Shown in pieces: positions 53,192 to 62,552 of a stretch of 64,000 bases of DNA. Below the pieces are notes generated by a model that did no database searches, was not told the DNA's origin, and saw only the letters and a program-made list of their open reading frames with translations. Origin of the DNA: Sphingopyxis sp. Root154 (GTDB taxonomy: Bacteria > Pseudomonadota > Alphaproteobacteria > Sphingomonadales > Sphingomonadaceae); the NCBI RefSeq assembly GCF_001427105.1, contig NZ_LMGI01000002.1, positions 1,342,650 to 1,406,649 on the forward strand. The letters are read 5' to 3'. The translations under genes and the position numbers were made by a program. Position 1 is the stretch's first letter; each line of letters begins with the position of its first letter.

Positions 53192-55174
53192 ATGCAACGG
53201 CGGGACCAGAGCCGATACTGCTGGCGTGGGGGCCAGTGTTTGCAGTCTGTGCGGGCATGTATCATGCTTGTTTGGCTGGCGTTGACGCTTGCCGCAAATC
53301 CCGCAGCCGCACAGACGACCACCAGCTACAGCAACACGACCGCCGGGACGATCAGCGAAACCGCGACAACCTGCACAAGTCCGATGGTGCGGAGCTTCAC
53401 CGTCGCCGCCAATGCGCAGGTCACCGACATCAATATCGGCGTGCAATTCACCCACAGCTACCGCGGCGATGTCCGCGCGACTCTGGTTTCGCCATCCGGC
53501 ACTGTGGTCAACCTGATCACCAATGTCGGCACCTCGGCGGACAATCTTAACGTCCTGTTCGACGACAGCGCGGCGGCGAGCATCTCAACCCATACGAGCA
53601 ACGACAACACCGCCGCGGCGCCGCCCTATCAGCGTAGCTTCCGCCCCGAGGGCTCGCTCGCGAGCTTCAATGGCCAGGGCGCCGCCGGAACCTGGCAACT
53701 CACGATCTGCGACTCGCTCAATGGCGACAGCGGCAACTTCACCCGCACCGACCTGACGCTCACGACGGTTCCGATCGCGCCGTCGGCCGACCTGTCGCTG
53801 ACCAAGTCGGTGAGCAACGCTTCGCCGGCGTCGGGAACCAGCATCAACTACATATTGAGCGTGACCAACGCGAGCGGCTCGGCGCTGACCGCGACCGGCG
53901 TGACGGTGCAGGACACGCTGCCCGCGGGCTTCGCCTTCACGGGCGCCTCGGGTTTCGGCAGTTACAACAGCACGACCGGCACCTGGACGGTGGGCATTAT
54001 CCCTCCCGGAACGACGCGAACGCTGACGATCACCGGCACCGTCACCGCCACCGCGGGGGCGACCGTGTCCAATACCGCCGAAGTCAGCGCGTCGTCGGCC
54101 TTCGACGTCGATTCGACGCCGGGCGACGGCGCGGCGGGCGAGGATGACTATGATACGGCCAGCTTCACCGTCTCAGGCTCACGCGTCGCGGGGACCCCGC
54201 CGACGCTCGTCTGCCCTGTCGGCACGACGATGCACGACTGGGACGGCGTCACCTGGGCCGCGGGAACGACGAGCGGCAGCTATGCTTTGACCGCGATCGG
54301 CACAATGAATGTGGGCATCGGCATCAGCGGCGGCGTCTTCCTGAATAATGCGACCTATGGCGGCCAGTCCCCGACGCGCCAGAATGCCGTCACCGGCGGC
54401 CTCGCACCGGCCCAATTTTCGATCTTCGAGATCGCGGATTTCACCAGCCAGTCGGGCGCCATTACCTCGACGATTACGCTGCCGACTGCGGTTCCCGGCG
54501 CACAATTTCGTGTGTTCGATATCGATTACGCGGCGGGGCAATTCGCCGACCGTTTGACCGTGACGGGCAGCTTCAACGGATCGCCGGTGACGCCAACATT
54601 GACCAACGGCGTCAGCAATTATGTCATCGGCAACAGTGCCTATGGCGATGCCACCTCGGCCGACGCCAGCGCGAACGGCAACGTCGTTGTAACCTTTGCC
54701 GCGCCGGTCGACACGATCACGGTTACCTATGGCAGCCACAGCCTCGCCCCGGCCGACCCCGGGCAACAGGGCGCCGCGATCCACGACATTATTTTCTGCC
54801 GCCCGACCGCGAACCTGACGATCGCGAAAACCAGCAGTGTCATCAGCGACCCCACGAACGGAACGACCGATCCAAAGGCGATCCCCGGCGCAAGAATGCG
54901 GTACTGCATCCTCGTCACCAACAATGGCAGCGGCACCGCGGCGGGCATCAACGTCGCCGATCCGCTGCCCGCGAGTACGACCTTCTCCCCCGGTTCGATC
55001 CGCAGCGGCCCAAGCTGCGCGAGCGCGACGACGGTCGAGGATGACAATGCGAGCGGCACCGACGAAAGCGATCCGTTCGGGGCATCGATCGCCGGCAATA
55101 TTGTCGCCGCGACCACGCCGACACTCGCACCCGGCAACGCCTTGGCCATCGCCTTCGACGTGACGATCAACTGA
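53192..55174 (+). CDS. secreted P-domain and DUF11 repeat protein
   Basis: A 660-residue exported protein with a signal peptide at about 20-41 (IMLVWLALTLAANPAAA). Residues 45-195 resemble a proprotein convertase P-domain (VTDINIGVQFTHSYRGDVRA, then GTWQLTICDSLNGDSG). A DUF11 adhesin-like repeat runs from about 198 (ADLSLTKSVSNASPASGTSI), and a second begins near 567 (ANLTIAKTSSVISDPTNGTT); a middle region carries CPVGTTMHDWDGVTW and VDTITVTYGSHS. No protease catalytic triad was seen. Probably a surface or secreted binding protein. Rich in Thr, Ser and Ala; its base usage is milder than neighbouring enzymes. Confidence 0.8.
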   Translation: MQRRDQSRYCWRGGQCLQSVRACIMLVWLALTLAANPAAAQTTTSYSNTTAGTISETATTCTSPMVRSFTVAANAQVTDINIGVQFTHSYRGDVRATLVSPSGTVVNLITNVGTSADNLNVLFDDSAAASISTHTSNDNTAAAPPYQRSFRPEGSLASFNGQGAAGTWQLTICDSLNGDSGNFTRTDLTLTTVPIAPSADLSLTKSVSNASPASGTSINYILSVTNASGSALTATGVTVQDTLPAGFAFTGASGFGSYNSTTGTWTVGIIPPGTTRTLTITGTVTATAGATVSNTAEVSASSAFDVDSTPGDGAAGEDDYDTASFTVSGSRVAGTPPTLVCPVGTTMHDWDGVTWAAGTTSGSYALTAIGTMNVGIGISGGVFLNNATYGGQSPTRQNAVTGGLAPAQFSIFEIADFTSQSGAITSTITLPTAVPGAQFRVFDIDYAAGQFADRLTVTGSFNGSPVTPTLTNGVSNYVIGNSAYGDATSADASANGNVVVTFAAPVDTITVTYGSHSLAPADPGQQGAAIHDIIFCRPTANLTIAKTSSVISDPTNGTTDPKAIPGARMRYCILVTNNGSGTAAGINVADPLPASTTFSPGSIRSGPSCASATTVEDDNASGTDESDPFGASIAGNIVAATTPTLAPGNALAIAFDVTIN

Positions 55175-55281
55175 TCGGCATGGCGCCGGGGTCGCGCTTC
55201 ACGACCCACCTTCGCGCCGGAGGGAAATAGCAGGCGGCAACAGCCGATTGCTTTCTGTACCGAACCGTATAATGGCGCGAT

Positions 55282-56655
55282 ATGAGCACGCGAACCGCCT
55301 CGGACAGCAACGATCCCGTCGTCGAACATGCGAGCGACCTCGCGGTCCCCATGATCAAGGGCGAAAAGCCCAAGGACCGCTGGCGTATCGGCACCGAGCA
55401 CGAGAAATTCGTCTATCGCACCGCCGACCACCGCGCGCCCGCCTACGACGAACCCGGCGGAATCCATGACCTCCTGATGGCGCTCACCCGCTTCGGCTGG
55501 GAACCGGTGATCGAGGGCGGCAAGGTAATCGCGCTCGCCGGCAGCGACGGCACCGTCAGCCTGGAGCCCGCGGGTCAATTGGAACTTTCCGGCGCTCCGC
55601 TTGAAAATCTCCACCAGACCTGCGCCGAGACCGGACGCCACCTGAAACAGGTGAAGGAGGTCGGCGCCGAACTCGGGCTCGGTTTCCTCGGGGTCGGCAT
55701 GTGGCCCGACAAGGCCCGCGCCGAACTGCCGATCATGCCCAAGGGGCGCTACAAGATCATGCTCGATCATATGCCGCGCGTCGGCACGATGGGTCTCGAC
55801 ATGATGCTGCGCACGTGCACGATCCAGACCAACCTCGATTATTCGAGCGAGGCCGACATGGTGCAGAAATTCCGCGTTTCGCTGGCGCTCCAGCCGCTCG
55901 CGACCGCGCTCTTCGCCTCCTCGCCCTTCACCGAGGGCAAGCCGAACGGCTATATGTCGTATCGCAGCCATATCTGGACCGACACCGACCCCGCGCGCAC
56001 CGGCATGCTGCCCTTCGTGTTCGAGGATGGCTTCGGCTACGAACGCTATGTGGACTATATGCTCGACGTGCCGATGTATTTCGTCTTCCGCGACGGCAAA
56101 TATATCGACGCCGCGGGACAGAGCTTCCGCGATTTCCTGAAGGGCGAGCTGCCCGCATTGCCCGGCGAAAAGCCGCGCATCTCCGACTGGAACGACCATC
56201 TCTCGACCGCCTTCCCCGAAGTGCGTTTGAAGAGCTTCCTCGAAATGCGCGGCGCCGACGGCGGGCCGTGGAACCGCATCTGCGCGCTTCCCGCGCTGTG
56301 GGTCGGGCTGCTCTACGATCAGGGCGCGCTCGACGCGGCATGGGATCTCGTCAAGGGCTGGAGCATCGAGGAGCAGCAGACGCTCCGCGACGCCGTCCCG
56401 CGCGACGGCCTTTGCGCCCCCGCCCCCGGCGGCGGCACCGTGGGCGAACTCGCGCACCGCGTCCTCGACATCGCCGCGGCGGGCCTTGCCGCGCGCGGCG
56501 AGGTCAATTCGATGGGCGACAACGAGGTCGGCTTCCTCGAACCGCTGCGGCGGATCGCCAAAAGCGGCAACTCGCCCGCGCACGACCTGCTCGACCGCTA
56601 CGAAGGCCCGTGGGGCGGCGATCTCTCGAAAATCTATAACGAGCTCAGCTTCTAG
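55282..56655 (+). CDS. gshA: glutamate-cysteine ligase
   Basis: A 457-residue enzyme of the plant/alphaproteobacterial GCL class, making gamma-glutamylcysteine for glutathione. WRIGTEHEKFVY is the nucleotide-binding start; IEGGKVIALAGSDGTVSLEP and GQLELSGAPLENLHQT form the glutamate site; the family's paired motif FLGVGMWPDKARAELPIMPK follows. ATG 55282 is preceded by a weak GGCG. It stands 108 bases after the DUF11 gene. Confidence 0.95.
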   Translation: MSTRTASDSNDPVVEHASDLAVPMIKGEKPKDRWRIGTEHEKFVYRTADHRAPAYDEPGGIHDLLMALTRFGWEPVIEGGKVIALAGSDGTVSLEPAGQLELSGAPLENLHQTCAETGRHLKQVKEVGAELGLGFLGVGMWPDKARAELPIMPKGRYKIMLDHMPRVGTMGLDMMLRTCTIQTNLDYSSEADMVQKFRVSLALQPLATALFASSPFTEGKPNGYMSYRSHIWTDTDPARTGMLPFVFEDGFGYERYVDYMLDVPMYFVFRDGKYIDAAGQSFRDFLKGELPALPGEKPRISDWNDHLSTAFPEVRLKSFLEMRGADGGPWNRICALPALWVGLLYDQGALDAAWDLVKGWSIEEQQTLRDAVPRDGLCAPAPGGGTVGELAHRVLDIAAAGLAARGEVNSMGDNEVGFLEPLRRIAKSGNSPAHDLLDRYEGPWGGDLSKIYNELSF

Positions 56656-56697
56656 ATCCTTACCGCCGCGGGAGAAAGCTGCCGCTGCTTTTCCTTT

Positions 56698-56790
56698 CGT
56701 CACCCCGAACTTGATCCGGGGCCCACCAAGGCAAGTGCCGCCTTTCGAACTGGCGGCGCTATGGATCCCGGCTCAAGTCCCGGATGACGA
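56698..56790. repeat. intergenic dyad repeat
   Basis: TCGTCACCCCGAACTTGATC near 56698-56717 and, inverted, a GGCTCAAGTCCCGGATGACGA run at 56770-56790 form the two ends of a roughly 93-base dyad containing GATCCGGG and GGATCCCG. Elements of this type are widespread between genes of alphaproteobacteria; here it follows gshA. Confidence 0.7.
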
Positions 56791-56961
56791 AGGGAGGGTG
56801 CACGCCATTCGCCCGTCCGCAAAAGTGCAGCAATTGCGCAACACTGCTGACACGAAAGTCAGCGGCGCGCGCTTCCGCGATTGATTGCGCGCGTGCGGAA
56901 AGCCAAAGAGCCTCTGGTTTTTCCACTCTCCCATCGTCAACTCTGTTTCAGGAAGCTCGCC

Positions 56962-59229
56962 ATGCGCCACTTTCCTTCCACTATTGCTATAAGCGTGGCC
57001 CTTGCCACCGCGGCCTGGGCCGCACCCGCTGCCGCGCAGGACGCACCCGCCGGCCCCGCCGCTGAAGAGAGCGGCCTCGGCGACATCGTAGTCACCGCGC
57101 AGCGCCGCGAGGAAAGTCTGCAGGACGTGCCGGTGGCCGTCTCGGTGCTGTCGGGCAACACGCTCGACGCGATCACCTCGACCGGCTCGGACGTCCGCGT
57201 GCTCGCGGGCCGCGTCCCCAGCCTCAACATCGAGAGCTCGTTCGGCCGCACCTTCCCGCGCTTCTATATCCGTGGGCTCGGCAACACCGACTTCGACCTC
57301 AACGCCTCGCAGCCGGTCAGCGTCGTTTATGACGACGTCGTCCTCGAAAATCCGATCCTCAAGGGCTTCCCGATCTTCGACCTCGACCGCGTCGAAGTGC
57401 TGCGCGGGCCGCAGGGCACCCTGTTCGGCCGCAATACCCCCGCGGGCATCGTCAAGTTCGACACCGTCAAGCCCGGCAAGACCGGCGGTTACGCCCGCGC
57501 CAGCTATGGCCGCTACGGCACCACGCAGGTCGAAGTCGCCGCGGGCGCCGCCGACGACAATGGCTTCTCGGTCCGCCTGTCGACGCTGTTCCAGCATCGC
57601 GACAACTGGGTCGACAACATCGCGACGACGAAAAAGAACGATCTCGGCGGCTATGACGACATCGCCGCGCGCCTCCAGCTCCAATATGAAAACGGTCCCT
57701 TCACCGGTCGCGTCACCGGGCAGGTCCGCATCTATGACGGCTCGGCGATCATCTTCCGCGCCAACACCCAGCTTCCGGGCAGCAACAAGCTCGTCGGCCT
57801 CGGCGGCGCGGGCACCGAGTTCAAGCGCGACGAAGTCTATCAGGACGGGCTCAATTTCCAGAAGCTCAACACCTATAACGCCGGGCTGAACCTCGAATAT
57901 GATTTCGGACCGGTGACCGCTTACTCGATCACCTCCTACTGGAACGGCAATTTCCGCAGCCGCGGCGACATCGACGGCGGCTTCGGCGCCGTGTTCCTGC
58001 CCGTGTCGGGTCCGGGGCTCATCCCGTTCCAGGCGCAGAGCCAGGACAATGTGCCGAGCCTCGACCAGTTCACGCAGGAAATCCGCATCGCGTCGAACAA
58101 CAGTGGCGGGCTCGGCTATCAGTTCGGCGCCTTCTATTTTGACGAAAAGCTCGACATTTCGAGCTTCGAATTCGGCGGCCCGACCGACGCGACCCCGTCG
58201 GCGATCGCGATCCAGCGTCAGGACAGCGAAGCCTACGGTCTCTTCGGCTCGGTCAATTATGAATTCGACAACGGCTTCAAGCTGCAGGCCGGCGCCCGCT
58301 ATAACCACGACACGCGCGATTTCGTCGCGTCGCGTCCGGTCGAAACGCGCCCCGACTTCGTCGTCAACCCGAACACGCCGGTTCCGCCGCAGGCCGCCCG
58401 CGTCAAGGGCAAGCTGCTGACCTGGGACGCCAGCGCGACCTATGAAGCCTCGGATGCGCTCACGCTCTATGCCCGCGTCGCGCGCGGCTATCGCGCGCCG
58501 TCGGTGCAAGGGCGCCTGACCTTCTCGCGCACCATCTCGACCGCCGATCAGGAAGAGACGATGTCGTATGAAGCCGGGATCAAGACCAACTTCCTCGACA
58601 ACCGCGTCCGCTTCAACCTGACCGGCTATTATTTCGACACCAAGGATCTGCAGCTGACCGCGGTCGGTGGCACGTCGAACGTCGCGAGCCTGCTCAACGT
58701 CGATGCCAAGGGACATGGTATCGAGGCCGAACTGCAGGCGGCGCCCGCCAAGGGTCTGACCTTCTCGATCGGCGGCGCGTGGAACGTCGCCGAAATCGAC
58801 GACGCCAACGCCTTCGTCGCGGGCTGCGGTTCGGCGACGCCGTGCACCGTGCTCGACCCCGCGCGTCCGGGCAGCCCCGGCATCTTCTCGATCGACGGCA
58901 ACCAGCTGCCGCAATCACCGAAGTGGACGCTCAACTGGACCGCGGGCTATGAAATCCCCGTCGGCGATGGCGCCATCTATGCCTTCACCGACTGGTATTA
59001 CCGCTCAAAGGTGCAGTTCTTCCTCTATCGCTCGGTCGAATTCTCGGACGACAAGCTGCTCGAGGGCGGCGTGCGCGTCGGCTACAAGACCGATCGCTTC
59101 GACATCGCGGGCTTCGTGCGCAACATCACGAACGATGAATCGCCGACCGGCGGCATCGATTTCAACAACCTCACGAGCTACGTCAACGAACCCCGCATTT
59201 ACGGGATCGAAGCGGGCTTCAAATTCTAA
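56962..59229 (+). CDS. TonB-dependent outer membrane receptor
   Basis: A 755-residue receptor. Signal peptide about 1-26 (IAISVALATAAWAAPAAA); DIVVTAQRREESLQDVPVAV holds the TonB-box-like region and start of the plug; VEVLRGPQGTLFGRNTPAG is the plug signature; the rest is a 22-strand beta barrel ending in Phe (YGIEAGFKF), as outer-membrane assembly requires. I start at ATG 56962 with GGAA upstream, not at the longer frame from 56881. Substrate unknown; sphingomonads carry many such receptors for sugars, siderophores or aromatics. Confidence 0.93.
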   Translation: MRHFPSTIAISVALATAAWAAPAAAQDAPAGPAAEESGLGDIVVTAQRREESLQDVPVAVSVLSGNTLDAITSTGSDVRVLAGRVPSLNIESSFGRTFPRFYIRGLGNTDFDLNASQPVSVVYDDVVLENPILKGFPIFDLDRVEVLRGPQGTLFGRNTPAGIVKFDTVKPGKTGGYARASYGRYGTTQVEVAAGAADDNGFSVRLSTLFQHRDNWVDNIATTKKNDLGGYDDIAARLQLQYENGPFTGRVTGQVRIYDGSAIIFRANTQLPGSNKLVGLGGAGTEFKRDEVYQDGLNFQKLNTYNAGLNLEYDFGPVTAYSITSYWNGNFRSRGDIDGGFGAVFLPVSGPGLIPFQAQSQDNVPSLDQFTQEIRIASNNSGGLGYQFGAFYFDEKLDISSFEFGGPTDATPSAIAIQRQDSEAYGLFGSVNYEFDNGFKLQAGARYNHDTRDFVASRPVETRPDFVVNPNTPVPPQAARVKGKLLTWDASATYEASDALTLYARVARGYRAPSVQGRLTFSRTISTADQEETMSYEAGIKTNFLDNRVRFNLTGYYFDTKDLQLTAVGGTSNVASLLNVDAKGHGIEAELQAAPAKGLTFSIGGAWNVAEIDDANAFVAGCGSATPCTVLDPARPGSPGIFSIDGNQLPQSPKWTLNWTAGYEIPVGDGAIYAFTDWYYRSKVQFFLYRSVEFSDDKLLEGGVRVGYKTDRFDIAGFVRNITNDESPTGGIDFNNLTSYVNEPRIYGIEAGFKF

Positions 59230-59237
59230 AAGCGTTC

Positions 59238-59270
59238 AATCCTCCCTGTCGCGGTGCGACGGGGAGGATT
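59238..59270. terminator. bidirectional terminator hairpin
   Basis: AATCCTCCCTGTCGC at 59238-59252 pairs with GCGACGGGGAGGATT at 59256-59270 (one T-G wobble) around a three-base loop, a fifteen-base stem between convergent genes. It is flanked by short A/T tracts on both sides. Confidence 0.75.
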
Positions 59271-59276
59271 ATTCCA

Positions 59277-60674
59277 TCAGGCAACGGGCCCTACGCGCGC
59301 GTCGGGCTCCAGCCGGATGAGCGGGCGCGTCCGCCCCGTCAGCTTAGCAAAGAAGCGCGGCACCAGCGCATGGTCCTGCGCCCAGTTCCAGTAAGCGACA
59401 TAGGCAGGATCGGCGAGGAGATGCTTCTCCTCGGTCTTGGCGCGCCAGTAATAGACGCCGCTGACCAGTCCGAGCAGCACGACGTTGCGCGCCGCCTCGA
59501 CCCAGCCGCCCGCGGTGACGAGGAAGGGCAGCGAGCCGACCCACCAGGTCATATTCTTCGAAATATACGCCGGATGGCGTGTGAACATGTACGGCCCATG
59601 CGTGATGATGCCGCGGTGCGTCAGGTTCGAAAAGCGGATGCCGAACGCCATTGTCGCCCAGCTGTAGATCGCGGTCAGCAACACCAGCACGATGCCCCAG
59701 ACGATTAGCAGATTTTCGTGCCCCGCAAGCCAATAGCCCCAGTCGGACCCGTAGATTTGATAATCGAGCGGCCCGCCGCTCATCAGGATGAAGGGCGGAT
59801 AGCAGACGAGCGCCGCGACCCACGCCATGCCATAGGGGTTGGCGGTGCGGATATGCGCGTCGAGCGGCTTCAAAGTCAGGATATAGCCGACCGTCGCGAT
59901 ATGGACGTCGATCAGATAGAGGAAATTGATCGTCCAGATCCCGGTCTTGTACGGATTGGCGAGGATTTCGCTCAGCGGCACCGTCACCAGCGCCGAAAAA
60001 TTCCCCGGCACGATCGACAGCATGAAGGCGGTGAAAAAGCCCTTCACCGCCCACGCGCGCAGATGATGGCCGATTGCCTTGCCGTCGACCGGCTGGCCGG
60101 GCGCAATCAGCCAGCGCCCGAACTGGTAACATCCGTCGCGCGGTTCGACCATGCGGCGGTCAAGCCACAGCATATAGGGCACCGAAACGAGTAGCAGCCA
60201 CGGCGCGACCGTCTCGAGCAGGTTCATCGAAAAGGCGTAATTGCCCTCCCAATAATAGCGCATCGTCGCATATATCAGCGCGATCAGTCCCCAGGTCGCC
60301 CACATTCCGGCGAGCTTGGTCAGGCTGATGTCAAGCGTCTCGCGCCACGGACGGCGCTGCCCCCAGTCGATCCCCGTCGACGGATTGCGGTGAACCTTGT
60401 CGACGAAAATCGACCACAAAACCATCGGCAGCCCGCAGGCGAGCACGCTCGCGACGGCCGAATTCGGGCCGTTCATCGCCCCGCGGGTCCCCCAGTCGAT
60501 ACCGAGGAAGGCCGCAATGTCGGGCGCGAACCGCGCAATCAACAAATAACTCACCAGACCCGCGAGCCCGACGATGCCCACGCCCGCACTAACCGCCGAA
60601 CGCGGCCGGACGCCATCCGGCGCGGTCGGAGCGCTCGCCGATTCGTGAGCGTCGGATGGAGCAGATTTCGCCAT
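59277..60674 (-). CDS. isoprenylcysteine-methyltransferase-like integral membrane protein
   Basis: A 465-residue polytopic protein with about ten membrane helices. The C-terminal ~120 residues carry the ICMT/phospholipid-methyltransferase signature: GIITHGPYMFTRHPAYISKN (RHP) and YYWRAKTEEKHLL (RxxxEE), the SAM-binding end. The N-terminal ~300 residues (several helices, with HRNPSTGIDWGQRRPWRETL between) are extra to a typical ICMT. Probable methylated substrate: lipid or small molecule; unknown. I start at ATG 60674; the longer frame is unlikely. Confidence 0.82.
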   Translation of the reverse strand: MAKSAPSDAHESASAPTAPDGVRPRSAVSAGVGIVGLAGLVSYLLIARFAPDIAAFLGIDWGTRGAMNGPNSAVASVLACGLPMVLWSIFVDKVHRNPSTGIDWGQRRPWRETLDISLTKLAGMWATWGLIALIYATMRYYWEGNYAFSMNLLETVAPWLLLVSVPYMLWLDRRMVEPRDGCYQFGRWLIAPGQPVDGKAIGHHLRAWAVKGFFTAFMLSIVPGNFSALVTVPLSEILANPYKTGIWTINFLYLIDVHIATVGYILTLKPLDAHIRTANPYGMAWVAALVCYPPFILMSGGPLDYQIYGSDWGYWLAGHENLLIVWGIVLVLLTAIYSWATMAFGIRFSNLTHRGIITHGPYMFTRHPAYISKNMTWWVGSLPFLVTAGGWVEAARNVVLLGLVSGVYYWRAKTEEKHLLADPAYVAYWNWAQDHALVPRFFAKLTGRTRPLIRLEPDARVGPVA

Positions 60675-60914
60675 GATATTCACCCGCTTAGCGTTACCCG
60701 AAAATGGTAAGCAAGCCGTCAATTGCATTTGCCGATTCGCGGGCGTTTTCCTGCCAAAATGGCGGCATTCCGCCCGTTTGACACCGTTCACCGCGCGAAA
60801 ATTTCGACTCGGCCCGAGTCGCCCCCCAAAGATTCGCCCCCGTGCGACGGGCCTGATACAGCGCGCATCAATCGGGGCGGAGGGCTCCAATAAAACACAA
60901 GATGGGGTCGCCAC

Positions 60915-62126
60915 TTGTCATCGAAAACAACGGGCCTGCGCGATTTGCGCCAGCGTTTTTCTGCGCTGTTTCAGGACCATGAAATCTTCGTCCGCACGCA
61001 CGGACACGTCCGTTTCGTGCGCGTCAGCGCCGTTTGGCAAAAGCGCGTCGCGCTGATTGCCGGCATCGTGCTGCTCGCATGGGCTGGCGCGACGCTGGCC
61101 GTGCTCGTCAATCAGCTGCTCAGCTCGGGTGAGCGCGCCGCGGTCGCGCAGCAGCAGGCCGCCGCCGCCGCCTCCGAAGCGCGCATCGCCAAATATCGCG
61201 ACAATGTCGCCGAAACCGCCGCCGATCTCGAAGACCGGCAGGAACAGCTCGAGGAATGGTCGAAGGTTCACTTCGGCGTCGAGCCCGCAGCCGTGACACC
61301 CGAAGCCCATGCCGTCGGCGCAACGCCGGCCGCCGAACAGGCGCCGCTGAAAACCAGCGCGCTGATCGACCCGAACCTGCCCCCCGAAGCGCAGGTCCTT
61401 GCCCGCCTCGAGGCGCGGCAGGAAGATTTCGCGACGCGCCTGCTCACTGCCGTCAACGAACGCGCGGCGAAGGCCGAAGGCGCCGTCGCCAAGCTCGGCA
61501 TGAATCCCGCAGCGCTCGTTCGCAACGCCGCGGCCGGCCGCGGTGGTCCCTTCATCCCCTATCGAAGCCACACCGGCCGTGCGAGTTCGCTCGGCAAGTC
61601 GTTCGCCGCGCTCGAAAGCGCGCTGTTCCGCATGGAAGTGCTCGAACGCACGCTCGTTGCCCTCCCCTCGGGCAAGCCCGCGAATGTGCTGATGCTCTCG
61701 TCGAGCTACGGTTATCGCAGCGATCCCTTTACCGGCGCCGGTGCGATGCACTCGGGGCTCGATTTCCCCGGCCCGCTAGGCTCGCCGATCCTCGCCGCTG
61801 CGCCCGGCCGCGTCGTCTATGTCGGACAGAAGTCGGGTTACGGCAATGTCGTCGAGGTCGATCACGGCCAGGGCATATTGACCCGCTACGCCCACTTGTC
61901 GGGCTTTACCTCAACCGTCGGCGCACAGGTTGCCGCAGGGCAGCAGATCGCCAAAATGGGCTCGACCGGCCGTTCAACCGGCAGCCACCTGCATTTCGAA
62001 GTCCGTTTGAACGGCGTCGCGGTCAACCCGCGCCGCTTCCTGGAGGCCAAAGCCGATGTTCTCGAAGTCAAAGCCGACGCCCGACAGCGAGTCGGTTCCG
62101 TCGCTGCCGCCCGTGGTGCCCGCTAA
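60915..62126 (+). CDS. M23-family peptidoglycan endopeptidase
   Basis: A 403-residue envelope protein. A membrane anchor at about 45-67 (ALIAGIVLLAWAGATLAVLV) precedes a coiled coil to about 195, then a LytM domain with zinc ligands His279 and Asp283 (AMHSGLDFPG) and His358-x-His360 (GSHLHFEV), plus His327. It should cleave peptide cross-links in the wall. The start is TTG 60915 with GGGG eight bases upstream; no ATG or GTG precedes it before a stop codon. It overlaps the bactofilin gene by 71 bases. Confidence 0.93.
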   Translation: MSSKTTGLRDLRQRFSALFQDHEIFVRTHGHVRFVRVSAVWQKRVALIAGIVLLAWAGATLAVLVNQLLSSGERAAVAQQQAAAAASEARIAKYRDNVAETAADLEDRQEQLEEWSKVHFGVEPAAVTPEAHAVGATPAAEQAPLKTSALIDPNLPPEAQVLARLEARQEDFATRLLTAVNERAAKAEGAVAKLGMNPAALVRNAAAGRGGPFIPYRSHTGRASSLGKSFAALESALFRMEVLERTLVALPSGKPANVLMLSSSYGYRSDPFTGAGAMHSGLDFPGPLGSPILAAAPGRVVYVGQKSGYGNVVEVDHGQGILTRYAHLSGFTSTVGAQVAAGQQIAKMGSTGRSTGSHLHFEVRLNGVAVNPRRFLEAKADVLEVKADARQRVGSVAAARGAR

Positions 62127-62529
62127 GATGGCGACGGGCGCGCGTCACACGACCTTTTCGATCCTCGGATCGGACGTCGTCGTCACCGGCAATGTTGCCG
62201 CCAGCGTCGACCTGCATGTCGACGGCAAGATCGATGGCGACCTGAAATGCGCGAACCTCGTCCAGGGCGAGGCGAGCGAGATCAAGGGCTCGGTGGTCGC
62301 CGAGACGGCGAAGATCGCCGGCCTGCTCGACGGTGCGATCGAGGCCAAGACGCTGATCGTCCACGCGACCGCGCGTATCACTGGCGATGTCGTTTATGAA
62401 AACATCACGATTGAAAATGGCGGCAAGGTCGAAGGCAAGCTGAGCCACCGCCGCCACGGCGCCGCCGCGGCAAAGGCGCCGCCGCCGCTCGAAGTCGTCG
62501 AAAACAAATCGGCGTCGGCCGGCTTCTGA
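62056..62529 (+). CDS. bactofilin family cytoskeletal protein
   Basis: A 157-residue protein: a Pro-rich tail (about 1-30), then a right-handed beta-helix repeat domain (TFSILGSDVVVTGNVAASVD, GDLKCANLVQGEASEIKGSV, ITGDVVYENITIENGGKVEG) and a Pro/Lys end. Bactofilins polymerise at membranes and localise wall enzymes. The ATG at 62056 is inside the M23 gene; GGAGG nine bases upstream supports it. Overlap with the M23 peptidase indicates coupled production and joint function. Confidence 0.93.
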   Translation: MFSKSKPTPDSESVPSLPPVVPAKMATGARHTTFSILGSDVVVTGNVAASVDLHVDGKIDGDLKCANLVQGEASEIKGSVVAETAKIAGLLDGAIEAKTLIVHATARITGDVVYENITIENGGKVEGKLSHRRHGAAAAKAPPPLEVVENKSASAGF

Positions 62530-62552
62530 TCGGGGCCGCGTCCGCGCGGCCT

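Noticed and set aside
54727..58914. Two long minus-strand frames opposite gshA and the TonB receptor
   Set aside because: Shadows of well-identified genes; no start signal and no recognised motif.
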